Shown here in pieces: positions 49,257 to 57,283 of a DNA stretch of 64,000 bases (position 1 is its first letter; every line of letters starts with the position of its first letter). Source of the DNA: a virus. The stretch spans positions 1 to 64,000 of the IMG/VR virus record IMGVR_UViG_3300043548_000582; one strand, written 5' to 3'. The notes beneath the pieces are model-generated. The model was not told the origin of the DNA and made no database searches. It was given only the letters and a program-made list of their open reading frames with translations. A program made the position numbers and the translations under genes.

Positions 49257-51063
49257 CGATTACTTCTATTTTATTTATTAGCGATTGAGGAGAATAGAAA
49301 TATGGGAATTTATAAAACGGAAGCGTTGTCGTTTGATTTACGATATCATTGTCACTATCGACATATATCGGATTCCATGATAAGAAAGATACTCCGTTGA
49401 AGAATGTATTTTCCTTTGTATTTTCCGTTCTTATTGAAGATACACCCTCAATTCCCAATATCGATGCTGTCAAGTCTGTTAAGTTTAATGTCTGCCCCAA
49501 TACGTTATTGGATGGCTTGAAAAAATTCAAGATTGTATCATTTATCTTGGATTTCAACACCCCTTTGTTGATTTTATTCGTTTTACTTCTAACAACAACG
49601 AGTTTTGATTCATCAACAACACTTCGAAGTGAATTTATTGTACTGAATCCAATATCAAATGCCACGTAGATAGGATCTCTAGGTACAATTTCATTGGATA
49701 TCATCTTTTTGTCTCTGGTGATGTCAATTATGAGATTTTTAAATGATTCACTGAGATAATTCGGATATGTACCATCTTGCGTTACTTCAAATTTCGGCAC
49801 ACAGAATATGTTGACGTTGTTGAAATCACAACTATCTGCAAAGTTGACCTGATTTATTAAAACACGGTTGACTTTATTCGGATCTACACATATGCGGTAG
49901 TAATAGTCGATGTATTCGTTTATAAATCTGTCATTATCAACAACCTTGACAGTATTCAAGATGTTTGGTATGCTCTTGCTCAAGAATTTCTCATAGTCGG
50001 CTTCAGTTACAAGTCTGTTTTGTGCAGCGATCAGGAACGGTGCATTGTTTTTGATAGACTCAACAGTTTCAGCTTCACTTATGGTTGTTGAATTCAGAGG
50101 ATTGTTGAATGTCAATGAAGGACTCAGAACAGTTGTTATGATTTGAGAGTTTGAAGATGTTGTATCCTCATAGATTTCGCTGAATGTATTTGAAGCGTAT
50201 GTAAAGAGCTTATTTCCATTGATTGCGTTTTTGCTTATGATACCTTTATCACCATCGCTCAAGATATACATTATCTTAACCTCATCACCGGATTCCAGTC
50301 GTTTTCCGAATGTGTTGTTTCCGAATTTTACTTCGTAATGTCCATTTTCATTCAATCTAAGCTCATATGCTCTCTCGGTTGCATTTGAAAGATACAAGCT
50401 GTCGCTTTCTTTGTATTCATACCAAGTATCGGTATTCACTTCCTTGACATACACGCTTATTGTACCATCTGCTATGAATCTACTGTCATTTGTGTTGACC
50501 AAGTTATCAACAACAATCGGAAGAGTTTCAAAATCCAGACCTTCTGATGTATAAGTCGGATATTCTTGAACTGTACCTTGATATAAGATCAGATTGTTGT
50601 TGATCGAATCTATAGTTTCATTCGATGTTGTGGTTTTTTCAAAAAGTGTATCTTCCAAAACGGTGTATTGGATATTATCCACTAGAAAGTAGCTGTACTT
50701 TCTAATCATATAGCTACCAACAGCCAGATTGGATGATGCGGTGCAGTTGATTGGAACAATTGATGTTTGTCTGCCTGTAGGCTTGTATCCTATCAGTTTA
50801 ACAATACGATTCATGTTCTCATAAATCGAAGCCTGATCAAAAAGCGATTCTGAGCTATTTTGATTCAAATAAAACATCAATACATGTGTGTAATATGCCA
50901 ATATCTCGATGAGAAACGACATGTTACTACCTTCATAATTTTGATCTGTGAATGTTGAGTTCTCATTCAGTCTCTGGATTATGAAATTCTTTAAAGAAAC
51001 AGCATCGAAATTGATGTATGCGTTTTGTGGAAGATTATATTCCAATGTATCTTTATCGCTCAT
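49249..51063 (-). CDS. 6: Baseplate wedge protein gp6
   Basis: This 604-residue protein has the gp6/baseplate-J features. The N-terminal signature is INFDAVSLKNFIIQRLNENS, then FTDQNYEGSNMSFLIEILAY and LMFYLNQNSSESLFD. It continues with NRIVKLIGYKPTGRQTSIVP and a central domain with KFGNNTFGKRLESGDEVKIM. PFLIAAQNRLVTEADYEKFL is the J-like segment. In T4 (660 residues) gp6 dimers form the inner baseplate ring. A late box lies 7 nt upstream, and gp25 precedes it. Confidence 0.9.
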   Translation of the reverse strand: MSDKDTLEYNLPQNAYINFDAVSLKNFIIQRLNENSTFTDQNYEGSNMSFLIEILAYYTHVLMFYLNQNSSESLFDQASIYENMNRIVKLIGYKPTGRQTSIVPINCTASSNLAVGSYMIRKYSYFLVDNIQYTVLEDTLFEKTTTSNETIDSINNNLILYQGTVQEYPTYTSEGLDFETLPIVVDNLVNTNDSRFIADGTISVYVKEVNTDTWYEYKESDSLYLSNATERAYELRLNENGHYEVKFGNNTFGKRLESGDEVKIMYILSDGDKGIISKNAINGNKLFTYASNTFSEIYEDTTSSNSQIITTVLSPSLTFNNPLNSTTISEAETVESIKNNAPFLIAAQNRLVTEADYEKFLSKSIPNILNTVKVVDNDRFINEYIDYYYRICVDPNKVNRVLINQVNFADSCDFNNVNIFCVPKFEVTQDGTYPNYLSESFKNLIIDITRDKKMISNEIVPRDPIYVAFDIGFSTINSLRSVVDESKLVVVRSKTNKINKGVLKSKINDTILNFFKPSNNVLGQTLNLTDLTASILGIEGVSSIRTENTKENTFFNGVSFLSWNPIYVDSDNDIVNQTTTLPFYKFPYFYSPQSLINKIEVIDA

Positions 51064-51070
51064 TAAGAAA

Positions 51071-51076
51071 TATTTA
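51071..51076 (-). promoter_or_regulatory. Late promoter box before gp6
   Basis: Minus-strand TAAATA, 7 nt before the ATG at 51063, at the 3' end of gp25. Confidence 0.55.
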
Positions 51077-51077
51077 A

Positions 51078-51563
51078 TCAGGAGATCGTGTAACCCGTTG
51101 CGGCGAGTTCTGATTTTATACTCAATCCGTAAACATCCAACGAAGGCACATCAATTTTAAGTTCGATGTTGTATTGATTATTATCTTCATCTGCAACAAC
51201 CACAACATCTTGCAGTGTTATTCTGGGTTCCATCAAAGGAAGCTTCGTTTCAATGTCATCTTGTATCAATTCCGTTGTGAAATCGTCGATTGGCTCGAAG
51301 AGATATTGTCTTAAATCGACACCGTAAGTCGGATTGAGTAGTTTTTCTCCGGGTGAAGTGAGTAATGCATTTACAATGCTATTTTTAACAGCTTCTATGT
51401 CAAAAAGAGCTTGTACATCTTTCAATACTTCATTTCGATTGAGTTGACTGTTGTAACTATAGGATGGAGATAAATCCAATGCTATATCTTTGTATAAAAA
51501 CCCGCTTTCAAGCGCTTTTTTAGATACTGCTGGTGCTTCTAGTGATTTTATCTTAATAGCCAT
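51078..51563 (-). CDS. 25: Baseplate wedge protein gp25
   Basis: This 161-residue protein carries the gp25/GPW family core: YKDIALDLSPSY, then VLKDVQALFDIEAVKNSIVN, LLTSPGEKLLNPTYGVDLRQ, YLFEPIDDFT and LIQDDIETKLPLMEPRI, followed by the final beta strands. The P-G-E-(K/R)-x-x-x-P-x-x-G block is diagnostic. gp25 links the baseplate wedge to the sheath in contractile tails. T4 gp25 is 132 residues. A late box ends 6 nt before the ATG. Confidence 0.9.
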   Translation of the reverse strand: MAIKIKSLEAPAVSKKALESGFLYKDIALDLSPSYSYNSQLNRNEVLKDVQALFDIEAVKNSIVNALLTSPGEKLLNPTYGVDLRQYLFEPIDDFTTELIQDDIETKLPLMEPRITLQDVVVVADEDNNQYNIELKIDVPSLDVYGLSIKSELAATGYTIS

Positions 51564-51569
51564 CGTTAA

Positions 51570-51575
51570 TATTTA
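51570..51575 (-). promoter_or_regulatory. Late promoter box before gp25
   Basis: Minus-strand TAAATA, 6 nt before the ATG at 51563. It heads the baseplate operon. Confidence 0.62.
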
Positions 51576-51585
51576 ACAGATGGAC

Positions 51586-53394
51586 TCAATCAGATTTCTT
51601 TTTGCGTTTTTCCCAGCTAACTCTTTTAGAGCTTTTCTTTTTATACATTCGGCCTTTGATTTTATTGCATTCAGCTTTTGTTGCCCTACAAGCTGGATAA
51701 CTTCCTTTTGAAGTGTCATTTCTTCCACAAGGACCGCCTGTTTTGCAATTAATCCAACCTCTGAATTTGCGACCTTTTTTATCTGTTTGAGGAGCGAACC
51801 AATCACGAAGATTTTCAAGTAGTTCCAATTGAGTAAATTTGCGGTTTTCTTTTAGCATGGATTTGGCCTTTTTGATACGGCTTTCTTCCATAGCTTCTTC
51901 TATATCTTCGCTAGAAAATTCAACCCCGTTTTTTTGTGGAGAGCAATCGAAAGTTCCTTCTACGCTACTTGGAGCACCTTCTAAACTAGTTAAATTGTTG
52001 CCGCTGCAATCGAAATATCCTCCAACACTACTTGGAGCACCTTTTAAACTAGTTAAATTGTTGTAGCTGCAATCGAAAATTCCTTCTACACTATCTGGAG
52101 CACCTTTTAAACTAGTTAAATTGTTTTTTTTGCAATAGAAACCCTCTCCAACACTACTTGGAGCACCTTCTAAACTAGTTAAATTGTTGTCGTCGCAATA
52201 GAAACCCTCTCCAACACTACTTGGAGCACCTTCTAAACTAGTTAAATTGTTGCCACCACAATCGAAAATTCCTTCTACACTATCTGGAGTACCTTCCAAA
52301 CTAGTTAAATTGTTGTTGTTGCAATGGAAATTTCCTTCTACGCTACTTGGTATATTCTCAGGCAACTTAATAATAAACAATTTGCTAAGATTAAAATAAC
52401 CCTCAGCGACACGATCATATGCTTCTTTTTGACCTTCATTAATACGATCTTTGATTTTTTGAACATTTATATCATGTTTATTAAATTTATAGTACTGGGT
52501 GGTATCCAACTGATCATAAGATATTTCTCTTGTTTTAACATATCTCTGAACTTGATTCGGTTTTAAAGAATCTGCCTGATGTGGAGTTAAATTAGGACCA
52601 ATTGATAAAAATTCATTTATTAAGTATGAATCTAACACATCAAAAATATCATCAGGCAAATTAATAGTCGATTTCAGAAGTTTTGATTGTGTTTGATAAT
52701 CAACCGATTTAAACTTTTCAAGGGTTGGTTCTCTAGTAAAATCTTCAATAGTTTCGATTTCTTTTTTTTCAGAATCGTCCAGTTTTTTATTTACAAGTAA
52801 TTTTTCATACGGTTTTAATTCAGGATATTTTGAAACAATTTCATCCCAACCACCTTCAACATGTTTTGTATTATTATTTTTAAATGTCCACATGTATCCA
52901 TTTTTTGTATGATCCAATACCATTATATGGTCATTTTCAGTTACTGGTTTTTTCTTAAAGTAAATAAAGTAAAATGTTGACTCTTGGCCAAGTCTATAGT
53001 TGGAATACATATTACCACCAGCGGATCGAGATATACAAAAAGTGTATCCTCTCCCGTATAATATACACTTATCTTGTGAATCACCTCTATAAATAACTAC
53101 ATTTTCGTCTTCGGCTACGATATCATCTTGTTGAACATCAATTTCGACTTTTTTCTGATCTCCCTTCTTAACATTTCTTTTACCTTCAGCAGCATCAACT
53201 GCTTGCTCAAGCTCTTGGAATGTTTTGTATTGAAATGGATCTTTCTTTTCAAGTGCGTTTTTAAATATTTCAAATTTATCCAAATAAAAGCGAACGGTTT
53301 GTTCTTCAGTATCAGAAAATTTCGCTATTAATTTTTTAATAGCTCCTTCGCTGAATTCTAATAAAAGATTAGTATACAATTCGTTGAAATTCAT
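51586..53394 (-). CDS. Repeat protein with capsid-targeting-like N-terminus and basic C-terminal domain
   Basis: This 602-residue protein has four parts. The N-terminus MNFNELYTNLLLE (L-L-E) resembles a packaging signal. Residues about 95-190 form a domain containing VVIYRGDSQDKCILYGRGYT, then FCISRSAGG and FYFIYFKKKP, similar to the K-Y-G-x-x-T-x-W-C-I-S domain of phage repeat proteins. Six NNLTSL units of about 20 residues lie near 350-485. The basic cysteine-rich C-terminus has LRDWFAPQTDKKGRKFRGWI, then CKTGGPCGR and PACRATKAECN, recalling DUF5872. Function is unknown, and a packaged host-directed protein is plausible. Confidence 0.62.
   Translation of the reverse strand: MNFNELYTNLLLEFSEGAIKKLIAKFSDTEEQTVRFYLDKFEIFKNALEKKDPFQYKTFQELEQAVDAAEGKRNVKKGDQKKVEIDVQQDDIVAEDENVVIYRGDSQDKCILYGRGYTFCISRSAGGNMYSNYRLGQESTFYFIYFKKKPVTENDHIMVLDHTKNGYMWTFKNNNTKHVEGGWDEIVSKYPELKPYEKLLVNKKLDDSEKKEIETIEDFTREPTLEKFKSVDYQTQSKLLKSTINLPDDIFDVLDSYLINEFLSIGPNLTPHQADSLKPNQVQRYVKTREISYDQLDTTQYYKFNKHDINVQKIKDRINEGQKEAYDRVAEGYFNLSKLFIIKLPENIPSSVEGNFHCNNNNLTSLEGTPDSVEGIFDCGGNNLTSLEGAPSSVGEGFYCDDNNLTSLEGAPSSVGEGFYCKKNNLTSLKGAPDSVEGIFDCSYNNLTSLKGAPSSVGGYFDCSGNNLTSLEGAPSSVEGTFDCSPQKNGVEFSSEDIEEAMEESRIKKAKSMLKENRKFTQLELLENLRDWFAPQTDKKGRKFRGWINCKTGGPCGRNDTSKGSYPACRATKAECNKIKGRMYKKKSSKRVSWEKRKKKSD
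51940..52350 (-). repeat. Leucine-rich-repeat-like tandem coding repeats
   Basis: About seven near-identical units of 60-63 bp inside the 602-residue protein. Each encodes a variant of C-x-x-NNLTSLEGAPSSVGGxF. ACTAGTTAAATTGTT recurs on the plus strand in each unit. The variation falls mainly at one to three positions after the cysteine. Confidence 0.85.
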
Positions 53395-53395
53395 A

Positions 53396-53581
53396 TTAAT
53401 TCATTTTTCCTTTTCTTTTAACGCACTTCTGAACGTAACCACTGGCATAAGCACTAGGCCAGACATCGTACTTAGCTTTCGCTTTTGCTTGACACTTAGA
53501 TCTTAAAGGAGATACCTTTTTCTTCTTTTTCTTTGAAAATTTTTCAAGAAGAATATTGTAAAGTTCGTTAAATTCGTTCAT
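53396..53581 (-). CDS. Small basic protein with capsid-targeting-like N-terminus
   Basis: This 61-residue protein begins MNEFNELYNILLE, almost the same as the N-terminus of the 602-residue neighbour, then KFSKKKKKKVSP. Residues 27-58 read RSKCQAKAKAKYDVWPSAYA, then SGYVQKCVKRKG. This is the short C-x-x-K-x-K-x-x-(Y/F)-x-V-(W/Y)-PSAYA domain found in many marine phage and giant-virus proteins without known function. The strong positive charge suggests DNA contact inside the head. Confidence 0.65.
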   Translation of the reverse strand: MNEFNELYNILLEKFSKKKKKKVSPLRSKCQAKAKAKYDVWPSAYASGYVQKCVKRKGKMN

Positions 53582-53683
53582 AATTTGGTTATAGTATTAC
53601 AACTATTCCTATTTAACACAATTGAAGTCTGCATTATAAAAAATAATATAGCAAAAGTTTATTTAATACCAATCTTCACATGC

Positions 53684-53689
53684 TAAATA
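53684..53689 (+). promoter_or_regulatory. Late-type box before the GIY-YIG gene
   Basis: TAAATA, 5 nt before the ATG at 53695. It selects this ATG over the in-frame one at 53680, which the box itself overlaps. Confidence 0.55.
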
Positions 53690-53694
53690 ATGGT

Positions 53695-54492
53695 ATGGAT
53701 AATAAATATTATGTCTATGGTTTATATGAAGAAGGAAACGAATTTCCATTTTATATCGGTAAGGGTAGTGGTAGACGAGTTGAACGATATGCTCTAGATG
53801 ATACTAGACATGGGTATATGCTAATATGCAAATTTAAAAATTTAAAAAATAAAAATATTAAATTGGAGCGCAAAATATTACATGATGGGTTATCTGAAAG
53901 TGAATCATTGAAAATTGAAATGGATTTAATAAAGCACTACGGTAAACGATGTGATAATACTGGGATATTGTTTAATTTTACAGATGGTGGAAATCAACCA
54001 CCATCTGTTGAGGTAGTTCGAAAATTATACGGAGAAGAAAAATATATTCAAATGCAAATGAGACGTAATAAAACATTTTATGAAAATCATTTTGTTAAAA
54101 ATTTTGAAAATATTGCAAGGGTTCAAGAATTATTAAATCAAAATTTTTTAATTAAAGAAGTCGCAGAAATTTTAGGGTTTGATAGAAATACCATTTCTCG
54201 CTGGATTAAATTGTATGATTTGAATTACGACGACACCAAAAAGAAGGTTTTGGAAATTGAAAGATTGGTGTCTTTTCGCGAATCTAATAGTAAAAAAGTT
54301 CAAAAAACAGCAAAAAAATATTTAGTATTATGTCCTGATGGAGATGAAGTTTGGGTATCGAAATTGGTCAATTTCTGCAAAGATAATCAATTAGATTATA
54401 GAGGATTGAGGAATACATTCAATAAACGTAAAAAGAACGGAACCCGATGTGCGTATAAGGGGTATTCTATAATAAATGTTATAGACCCCTGA
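53695..54492 (+). CDS. GIY-YIG homing endonuclease
   Basis: This 265-residue protein has an N-terminal GIY-YIG domain: KYYVYGLYEEGNEFPFYIGK is followed by GSGRRVERY (the Arg helix), KLERKILHDGLSESESLKIE (with the catalytic Glu region) and LFNFTDGGNQPP. A helix-turn-helix near residues 150-180 (LIKEVAEILGFDRNTISRWI) and basic C-terminal repeats (KYLVLCPDGDEVWVSKLVN, then YRGLRNTFNKRKKNG) form the DNA-binding part. It is more AT-rich than its neighbours and separates two small packaged-protein candidates, as expected for a mobile free-standing homing gene. Confidence 0.82.
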   Translation: MDNKYYVYGLYEEGNEFPFYIGKGSGRRVERYALDDTRHGYMLICKFKNLKNKNIKLERKILHDGLSESESLKIEMDLIKHYGKRCDNTGILFNFTDGGNQPPSVEVVRKLYGEEKYIQMQMRRNKTFYENHFVKNFENIARVQELLNQNFLIKEVAEILGFDRNTISRWIKLYDLNYDDTKKKVLEIERLVSFRESNSKKVQKTAKKYLVLCPDGDEVWVSKLVNFCKDNQLDYRGLRNTFNKRKKNGTRCAYKGYSIINVIDP

Positions 54493-54499
54493 TTGGATA

Positions 54500-54832
54500 T
54501 CACCAATCGCGACAACTTTCGTAATTTGCAGTTCCAGCCTTGGCACTTGAACATTTATGCCTTGCACGGAATGATTTTTTTCTCTTGGTATTGCCACTCT
54601 TACCAGTCACACGAACACCTGCTTGTCCCCAGTGTATTCTCTTATAAGAACCATCGGGTTGACGAGCACACTTGGTCCACTTTTTACCTTTTCTGTCACT
54701 ACTGGCCTTTTTGGTTGGCCCTGTGCATTTGTTGGATTTCTTTTCCATGATCTCAATTAGATCAATATCAAATTCGTCTTGATCAAATTCCAGCGATTCC
54801 AAAATTGATGATGCTACTTTATCAAAATTCAT
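54500..54832 (-). CDS. Small basic cysteine-rich protein with capsid-targeting-like N-terminus
   Basis: This 110-residue protein begins MNFDKVASSILE, then SLEFDQDEFDIDLIEIMEKK. The rest is basic and Cys-rich: KKWTKCARQPDGSYKRIHWG, then QAGVRVTGKSGNTKRKKSFR, ARHKCSSAKAGTANYESCRD and W. The I-H-x-G then R-K-x-x-x-ARHKC pattern is familiar from small phage and giant-virus proteins of unknown function. A late box 5 nt before 54832 sets the start, and a second in-frame ATG at 54847 is rejected. Probably packaged with DNA (inference). Confidence 0.65.
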   Translation of the reverse strand: MNFDKVASSILESLEFDQDEFDIDLIEIMEKKSNKCTGPTKKASSDRKGKKWTKCARQPDGSYKRIHWGQAGVRVTGKSGNTKRKKSFRARHKCSSAKAGTANYESCRDW

Positions 54833-54837
54833 AACTT

Positions 54838-54843
54838 TATTTA
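54838..54843 (-). promoter_or_regulatory. Late promoter box before the 110-residue gene
   Basis: Minus-strand TAAATA, 5 nt before the ATG at 54832. A plus-strand late box lies 10 bp away. Confidence 0.62.
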
Positions 54844-54853
54844 CCATTTAGGC

Positions 54854-54859
54854 TAAATA
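54854..54859 (+). promoter_or_regulatory. Late promoter box before the 186-residue gene
   Basis: TAAATA, 6 nt before the ATG at 54866. It is paired divergently with the box at 54838-54843. Confidence 0.62.
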
Positions 54860-54865
54860 ATTTGC

Positions 54866-55426
54866 ATGGGAAAGCTATTTGATGAAATTTTTGAAAGCGT
54901 TGTGGGTCGTTATGAGGCGGGTGGTTATTTACCCGGTGATCTTGTAAAGTTCAGATCCAACTACAAGACATGCGCTGCTTATAAAGCAATGCCAACTGAT
55001 ATGCAACGAGAAGTTGATGATTTAGCCAACTGCAAGCTCAATATATCAGTTATCCAAGTTGGTGATAAGTTATCAGGCAACAGTGCTGGCAACCAATTCA
55101 AAACCGCTGACAATGCAGTTATCACAATCGCCGCTGATCAGGGTGGTGGTAGAACTTATGGCAGAGTTACAGTTTCTCCTGAAATGATTGACCGAATTCA
55201 GATGGATAATATCAATCATCCTCCGGTTCCAGATGAATGGAAGCGCAAAGACAACATCAACATCAAGCCAAAACCAGTTGAAGATTTCAGCAACGCCGAT
55301 AATCGCAAAACGGATAAAGGAAATGGTAAAAATACCCCAACCGATCTTAAATTAGCAGGTGAAAGCACCGTCATAAGAAAAGATATGGATAACCTTGCTG
55401 CGATATATGAACAGACAGTTCAATAA
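54866..55426 (+). CDS. Late protein with capsid-targeting-like N-terminus
   Basis: This 186-residue protein begins MGKLFDEIFE, then SVVGRYEAGGYLPGDLVKFR. The ten-residue I-F-E leader is close in form to T4 IP and Alt leaders. A beta-rich middle follows (CKLNISVIQVGDKLSGNSAG, TYGRVTVSPEMIDRIQ), and the C-terminus is lysine- and proline-rich. LPGDLVKF recurs in marine phage virion proteins in my recollection, but function is unknown. Five nt separate it from the next gene. Confidence 0.62.
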   Translation: MGKLFDEIFESVVGRYEAGGYLPGDLVKFRSNYKTCAAYKAMPTDMQREVDDLANCKLNISVIQVGDKLSGNSAGNQFKTADNAVITIAADQGGGRTYGRVTVSPEMIDRIQMDNINHPPVPDEWKRKDNINIKPKPVEDFSNADNRKTDKGNGKNTPTDLKLAGESTVIRKDMDNLAAIYEQTVQ

Positions 55427-55430
55427 TATT

Positions 55431-55688
55431 ATGAAAACCGAAATTGAAGAATTATCAGACATATACGAGGAATCTGTGTTGGAAGAAGGATTACTCAGAA
55501 GAGTAGGGAATAAAATAGTCGGGAGTCTTTCCAGATCCTCTCTCAAAGATACAAACAAAAAGCATGAATTTGCAAAATCTGTTGCATATGATGTTGGAAA
55601 AGATATATCCAAAGTGTTTGGGGGAGATTTAAACACTCATACTCAAAATATATACAGCATGATTTTAAATTATACAAAAACACTATAA
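55431..55688 (+). CDS. Small protein with capsid-targeting-like N-terminus
   Basis: This 85-residue protein begins MKTEIEELSDIYE, then ESVLEEGLLRRVGN. I-Y-E appears exactly as in two other proteins, and MKT is also the start of T4 internal proteins. The open frame extends back to 55395, inside the previous gene, so the ATG at 55431 is chosen. The remainder is helical and mildly basic (GSLSRSSLKDTNKKHEF). Function is unknown. Confidence 0.58.
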   Translation: MKTEIEELSDIYEESVLEEGLLRRVGNKIVGSLSRSSLKDTNKKHEFAKSVAYDVGKDISKVFGGDLNTHTQNIYSMILNYTKTL

Positions 55689-55695
55689 TAATAAC

Positions 55696-55701
55696 TAAAT
55701 A
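55696..55701 (+). promoter_or_regulatory. Late promoter box before the 221-residue gene
   Basis: TAAATA, 5 nt before the ATG at 55707, in the 18-nt intergenic gap. Confidence 0.62.
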
Positions 55702-55706
55702 ATCTC

Positions 55707-56372
55707 ATGAGTAAATTTACTAAACTTGACACCATGCTTATTTCAGAAGCATATTCATCACAACTACTAATGGAATCTGCACCAAACATGACAATTGAAG
55801 AAATTCAAAGCAGATTACCAAACATGACAATTGCAGAAGCTCAAGTAATTGAAGAATTATTTGGAAAAATGGGTCAAAAACTTGGAAGAATTGGCTCAGG
55901 TATCGCCAATGTCGGTGGGGCTGCTGCAAAAGGACTAAAAGCAGCAGGCCAATCCGCTGTGGGTGCTATTGATAAAGGTATTCAATCTGCTGTTGATGTA
56001 GGCAAGGGTGTTGCAGGAGCCGCTTCAAATGTTGCACAAAATGTTAGTAACATGTATAGAGCAGGAGCTAATGAAAAGGAAGCCGCGCAGGCAATCGAAC
56101 AGGCTCAAGCTTCAGTTGAAGAACTCGTCAATCTGATCAATTCTGCAAAATCCAAATATGGTCCCGGAAGTGCTTTTAATAAGTATTTTTCAGACGATCC
56201 TATGAAGATGACTCTGAACACCATTGCAAATCAATTGAACATGGCATCACAAACCGCGCAAGATGTGAATGCGGATGTCAAGGACAGAGGATTCTTCGGC
56301 GGAACAAAAGCAGCATACAGCGCTGGCAAGCAAGGTGCAGGTGCTCCACAAGGAGTTCCAGTCGTTCCTTAA
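55707..56372 (+). CDS. Gly/Ala-rich late protein with capsid-targeting-like N-terminus
   Basis: This 221-residue protein begins MSKFTKLDTMLISE, then AYSSQLLMESAPNM, with two possible [I/L]-x-E sites. NMTIEEIQSRLP and NMTIAEAQVIEEL form a near repeat. A long Gly/Ala-rich amphipathic region (residues 70-120, such as SGIANVGGAAAKGLKAAGQS) could insert into or cross membranes. A helical EEL/QAS domain and a Gly/Ala/Pro tail follow. The composition would suit an ejected protein that forms a channel or coats DNA. Its stop overlaps the convergent gp44 stop by 3 nt. Confidence 0.6.
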   Translation: MSKFTKLDTMLISEAYSSQLLMESAPNMTIEEIQSRLPNMTIAEAQVIEELFGKMGQKLGRIGSGIANVGGAAAKGLKAAGQSAVGAIDKGIQSAVDVGKGVAGAASNVAQNVSNMYRAGANEKEAAQAIEQAQASVEELVNLINSAKSKYGPGSAFNKYFSDDPMKMTLNTIANQLNMASQTAQDVNADVKDRGFFGGTKAAYSAGKQGAGAPQGVPVVP

Positions 56373-57283
56373 TCCACAACATTCTCAAGGGCGAGGAGAC
56401 AGGCAAATGCATTGATCTCCTTGTCCATGACAATCGAACTTTTAAACAGGCTATCTGCTATCTGCAAGATAGCCTGTTTCTTTTGAATCTCATCAAAATC
56501 TACATTGTAGATGTAGTTCAATAGACCACTAAGCAACTGCTCGTAATCATTATCAAACAGAGCATCATTTTCAATGAGATACTTTCTAGTTTGTAATGAT
56601 GATTTGTTTTGTATGCCAGCCCAAATGTAAGAATATAGATCTTCTGAGCTTGTTTTTACACCAATGTTCAGGGTTCCTGACACTGAATGCTTTTGAAGCT
56701 CATTGATGCACTTTCTCAAGTCTGGAAAGAAACCCTTAACTAATCTTACAACCTCTTTATTCTGCTCTGGGGGAACAACAACACCTTCATTGTTCAGAAT
56801 ATACAGACATCTCTTTACAGCACCTTTAAGAGTCGGCTTGACATCGACGCTTTGACATCTGGATTGCAATGCATCCATGATTTTGTGTCGATAATTGGCT
56901 GTTAGAATGAATCTCGCAACCGCAGAGTATTCTTCGATCAAGTTTCGCAGGCATTTCTGTGATTCTTTCGAAAGACCATCCGCTTCATCGAGAACAACAA
57001 CTTTAATTCCCCCGTTAAAGCTTTTGGTCCTTATGAAACCCGTTACTTTAGTTCGAATGTTATCAATACCAGTCTCATCTGAAGCGTTTATATACAAATA
57101 ATCACACTTCAAGATGTCTTGGACCAAGATTCTTGAAATTGTCGTTTTCCCTGTGCCTGCTGCCCCTGTAAAGAGGAAATGTGGTATTTCATCAGTGAAT
57201 GACTCGAAGAATTCTCTGGTATTATCAGAGATGCACATGTCATTCAATGTTTGCGGTCTGTATTTTTCAATCCATAAATTCAT
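56369..57283 (-). CDS. 44: Clamp loader large subunit gp44
   Basis: This 304-residue AAA+ ATPase has Walker A FLFTGAAGTGKTTISRI near residue 36, Walker B VVVLDEADGLSKESQ (DEAD), sensor 1 FILTANYRHK and the SRC arginine finger ALQSRCQSVD. A C-terminal helical collar follows. T4 gp44 is 319 residues. It assembles with gp62 and loads gp45 onto primer ends. It lies at the far end of the window from the gp62-like gene. Its start overlaps the end of the RmlA-like gene by 4 nt. Confidence 0.92.
   Translation of the reverse strand: MNLWIEKYRPQTLNDMCISDNTREFFESFTDEIPHFLFTGAAGTGKTTISRILVQDILKCDYLYINASDETGIDNIRTKVTGFIRTKSFNGGIKVVVLDEADGLSKESQKCLRNLIEEYSAVARFILTANYRHKIMDALQSRCQSVDVKPTLKGAVKRCLYILNNEGVVVPPEQNKEVVRLVKGFFPDLRKCINELQKHSVSGTLNIGVKTSSEDLYSYIWAGIQNKSSLQTRKYLIENDALFDNDYEQLLSGLLNYIYNVDFDEIQKKQAILQIADSLFKSSIVMDKEINAFACLLALENVVD

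Noticed and set aside
51940-52350. CRISPR-like regularly spaced repeat
   Set aside because: The units are in-frame coding repeats (NNLTSL) without unique spacers between identical repeats.
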